NCBI GenBank assembly: GCA_030040395.1
Contig: JASHTU010000334.1
Coordinates: forward strand, 1 to 5,223
Source: Acidobacteriaceae bacterium
Lineage (GTDB): Bacteria; Acidobacteriota; Terriglobia; Terriglobales; Acidobacteriaceae
Direction of reading: 5' to 3'
Length of the DNA: 5,223 bases
The notes beneath the pieces were generated by a model. That model saw only the letters and a program-made list of their open reading frames with translations. It was not told the DNA's origin and ran no database searches. Below are positions 4,886 through 5,223 of this stretch, piece after piece (within the stretch, counting starts at the first letter, position 1; every line of letters begins with the position of its first letter). A program made the translations under genes and the position numbers.

Positions 4886-5223
4886 CTACACAAATTGCCC
4901 AAAGAACCGCATATCTCCCGCATATAAGCTGCCAATCTCGCTGATGCCGTACTTCATCATGGCGATGCGCTCCACGCCCATGCCGAAAGCGAACCCTGAA
5001 ATCTTCTTGGCATCGTAGGCAGGCTCCTTTTCCGCCGCAAAGGCGAACACCGCCGGATCCACCATGCCGCACCCCAGCAGCTCGATCCAGCCTGAGTCCT
5101 TGCATTTGCGGCAACCCTTGCCGCCGCAGAAAATGCAACTGATCTGCACATCGGCGCTGGGCTCCGTGAAGGGAAAGAACGACGGAAAAAAACGCGTCTT
5201 CACTGACGAGCCGAACAGCGCCT
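4886..5223 (-). CDS. pheS: Phenylalanine--tRNA ligase alpha subunit, C-terminal part (partial)
   Basis: The last 111 residues of PheS; the N-terminal coiled coil and the first part of the catalytic domain lie beyond the right edge. The readable protein begins [22 protein letters not shown], the conserved PheS core strand. It continues with the cysteine cluster [12 protein letters not shown] (CX2CX4CX2C, common in bacterial PheS), then [16 protein letters not shown], and class II motif 3 as [18 protein letters not shown] with the ATP-binding arginine. It ends MRFFGQFV. PheS carries the active site that activates phenylalanine and charges tRNA-Phe, in an alpha2beta2 complex with PheT. The GTG within this stretch at 5203 is an internal codon, not a start. 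No frame break is seen. The stop is TAG, followed by a hairpin and the octamer array rather than directly by pheT. Confidence 0.96.
   Translation of the reverse strand, partial: ALFGSSVKTRFFPSFFPFTEPSADVQISCIFCGGKGCRKCKDSGWIELLGCGMVDPAVFAFAAEKEPAYDAKKISGFAFGMGVERIAMMKYGISEIGSLYAGDMRFFGQFV

Overview
The window is ordinary-looking, GC-rich bacterial chromosome in which every recognisable gene lies on the minus strand. Transcription therefore runs from high to low coordinates: pheS (3' end only) > a four-helix-bundle protein gene > pheT > zapB-like coiled coil > zapA > a structured RNA that I read as 6S RNA > an lgt-family gene > rluD-family gene (5' end only). The GC-rich codon use, the pheS/pheT, zapB-like/zapA, lgt and rluD content, and a PheT that lacks the usual N-terminal EMAP/OB domain suggest an Acidobacteriota-like organism. 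That placement is an inference from general knowledge, not something the sequence proves.

Layout. 4886-5223 holds the C-terminal catalytic part of PheS. 4414-4776 is a small gene for a four-helix-bundle (23S rRNA intervening-sequence type) protein, of lower GC and flanked on both sides by short degenerate octamer repeats; it appears to have been placed between the two phenylalanyl-tRNA synthetase genes. 2208-4364 is pheT. 2074-2207 is an intergenic region with an inverted repeat just after pheT and a possible -10 element. 1412-2073 holds the zapB-like/zapA pair, which are tightly coupled. 1020-1411 has no protein gene but contains a sigma70-like promoter, a roughly 194-nt RNA with matching 5' and 3' ends, a GC-rich hairpin and another octamer array. 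1-1019 holds lgt and the start of rluD, which overlap by four bases (ATGA).

How the parts relate. PheS and PheT form the alpha2beta2 enzyme that charges tRNA-Phe. ZapA, and probably the coiled-coil protein next to it, support FtsZ ring assembly. 6S RNA regulates sigma70 RNA polymerase, and its position just after zapA parallels the zapA-ssrS arrangement of Proteobacteria. Lgt-family proteins lipidate prolipoproteins, but this copy lacks several residues considered essential.

The most unusual signal is a degenerate 8-bp-periodic repeat (consensus near GCTAACTC) found at four places: three intergenic, and one inside pheT, where it coincides with an extra peptide segment in the B5 domain. I see no CRISPR array, transposase, tRNA or phage gene.
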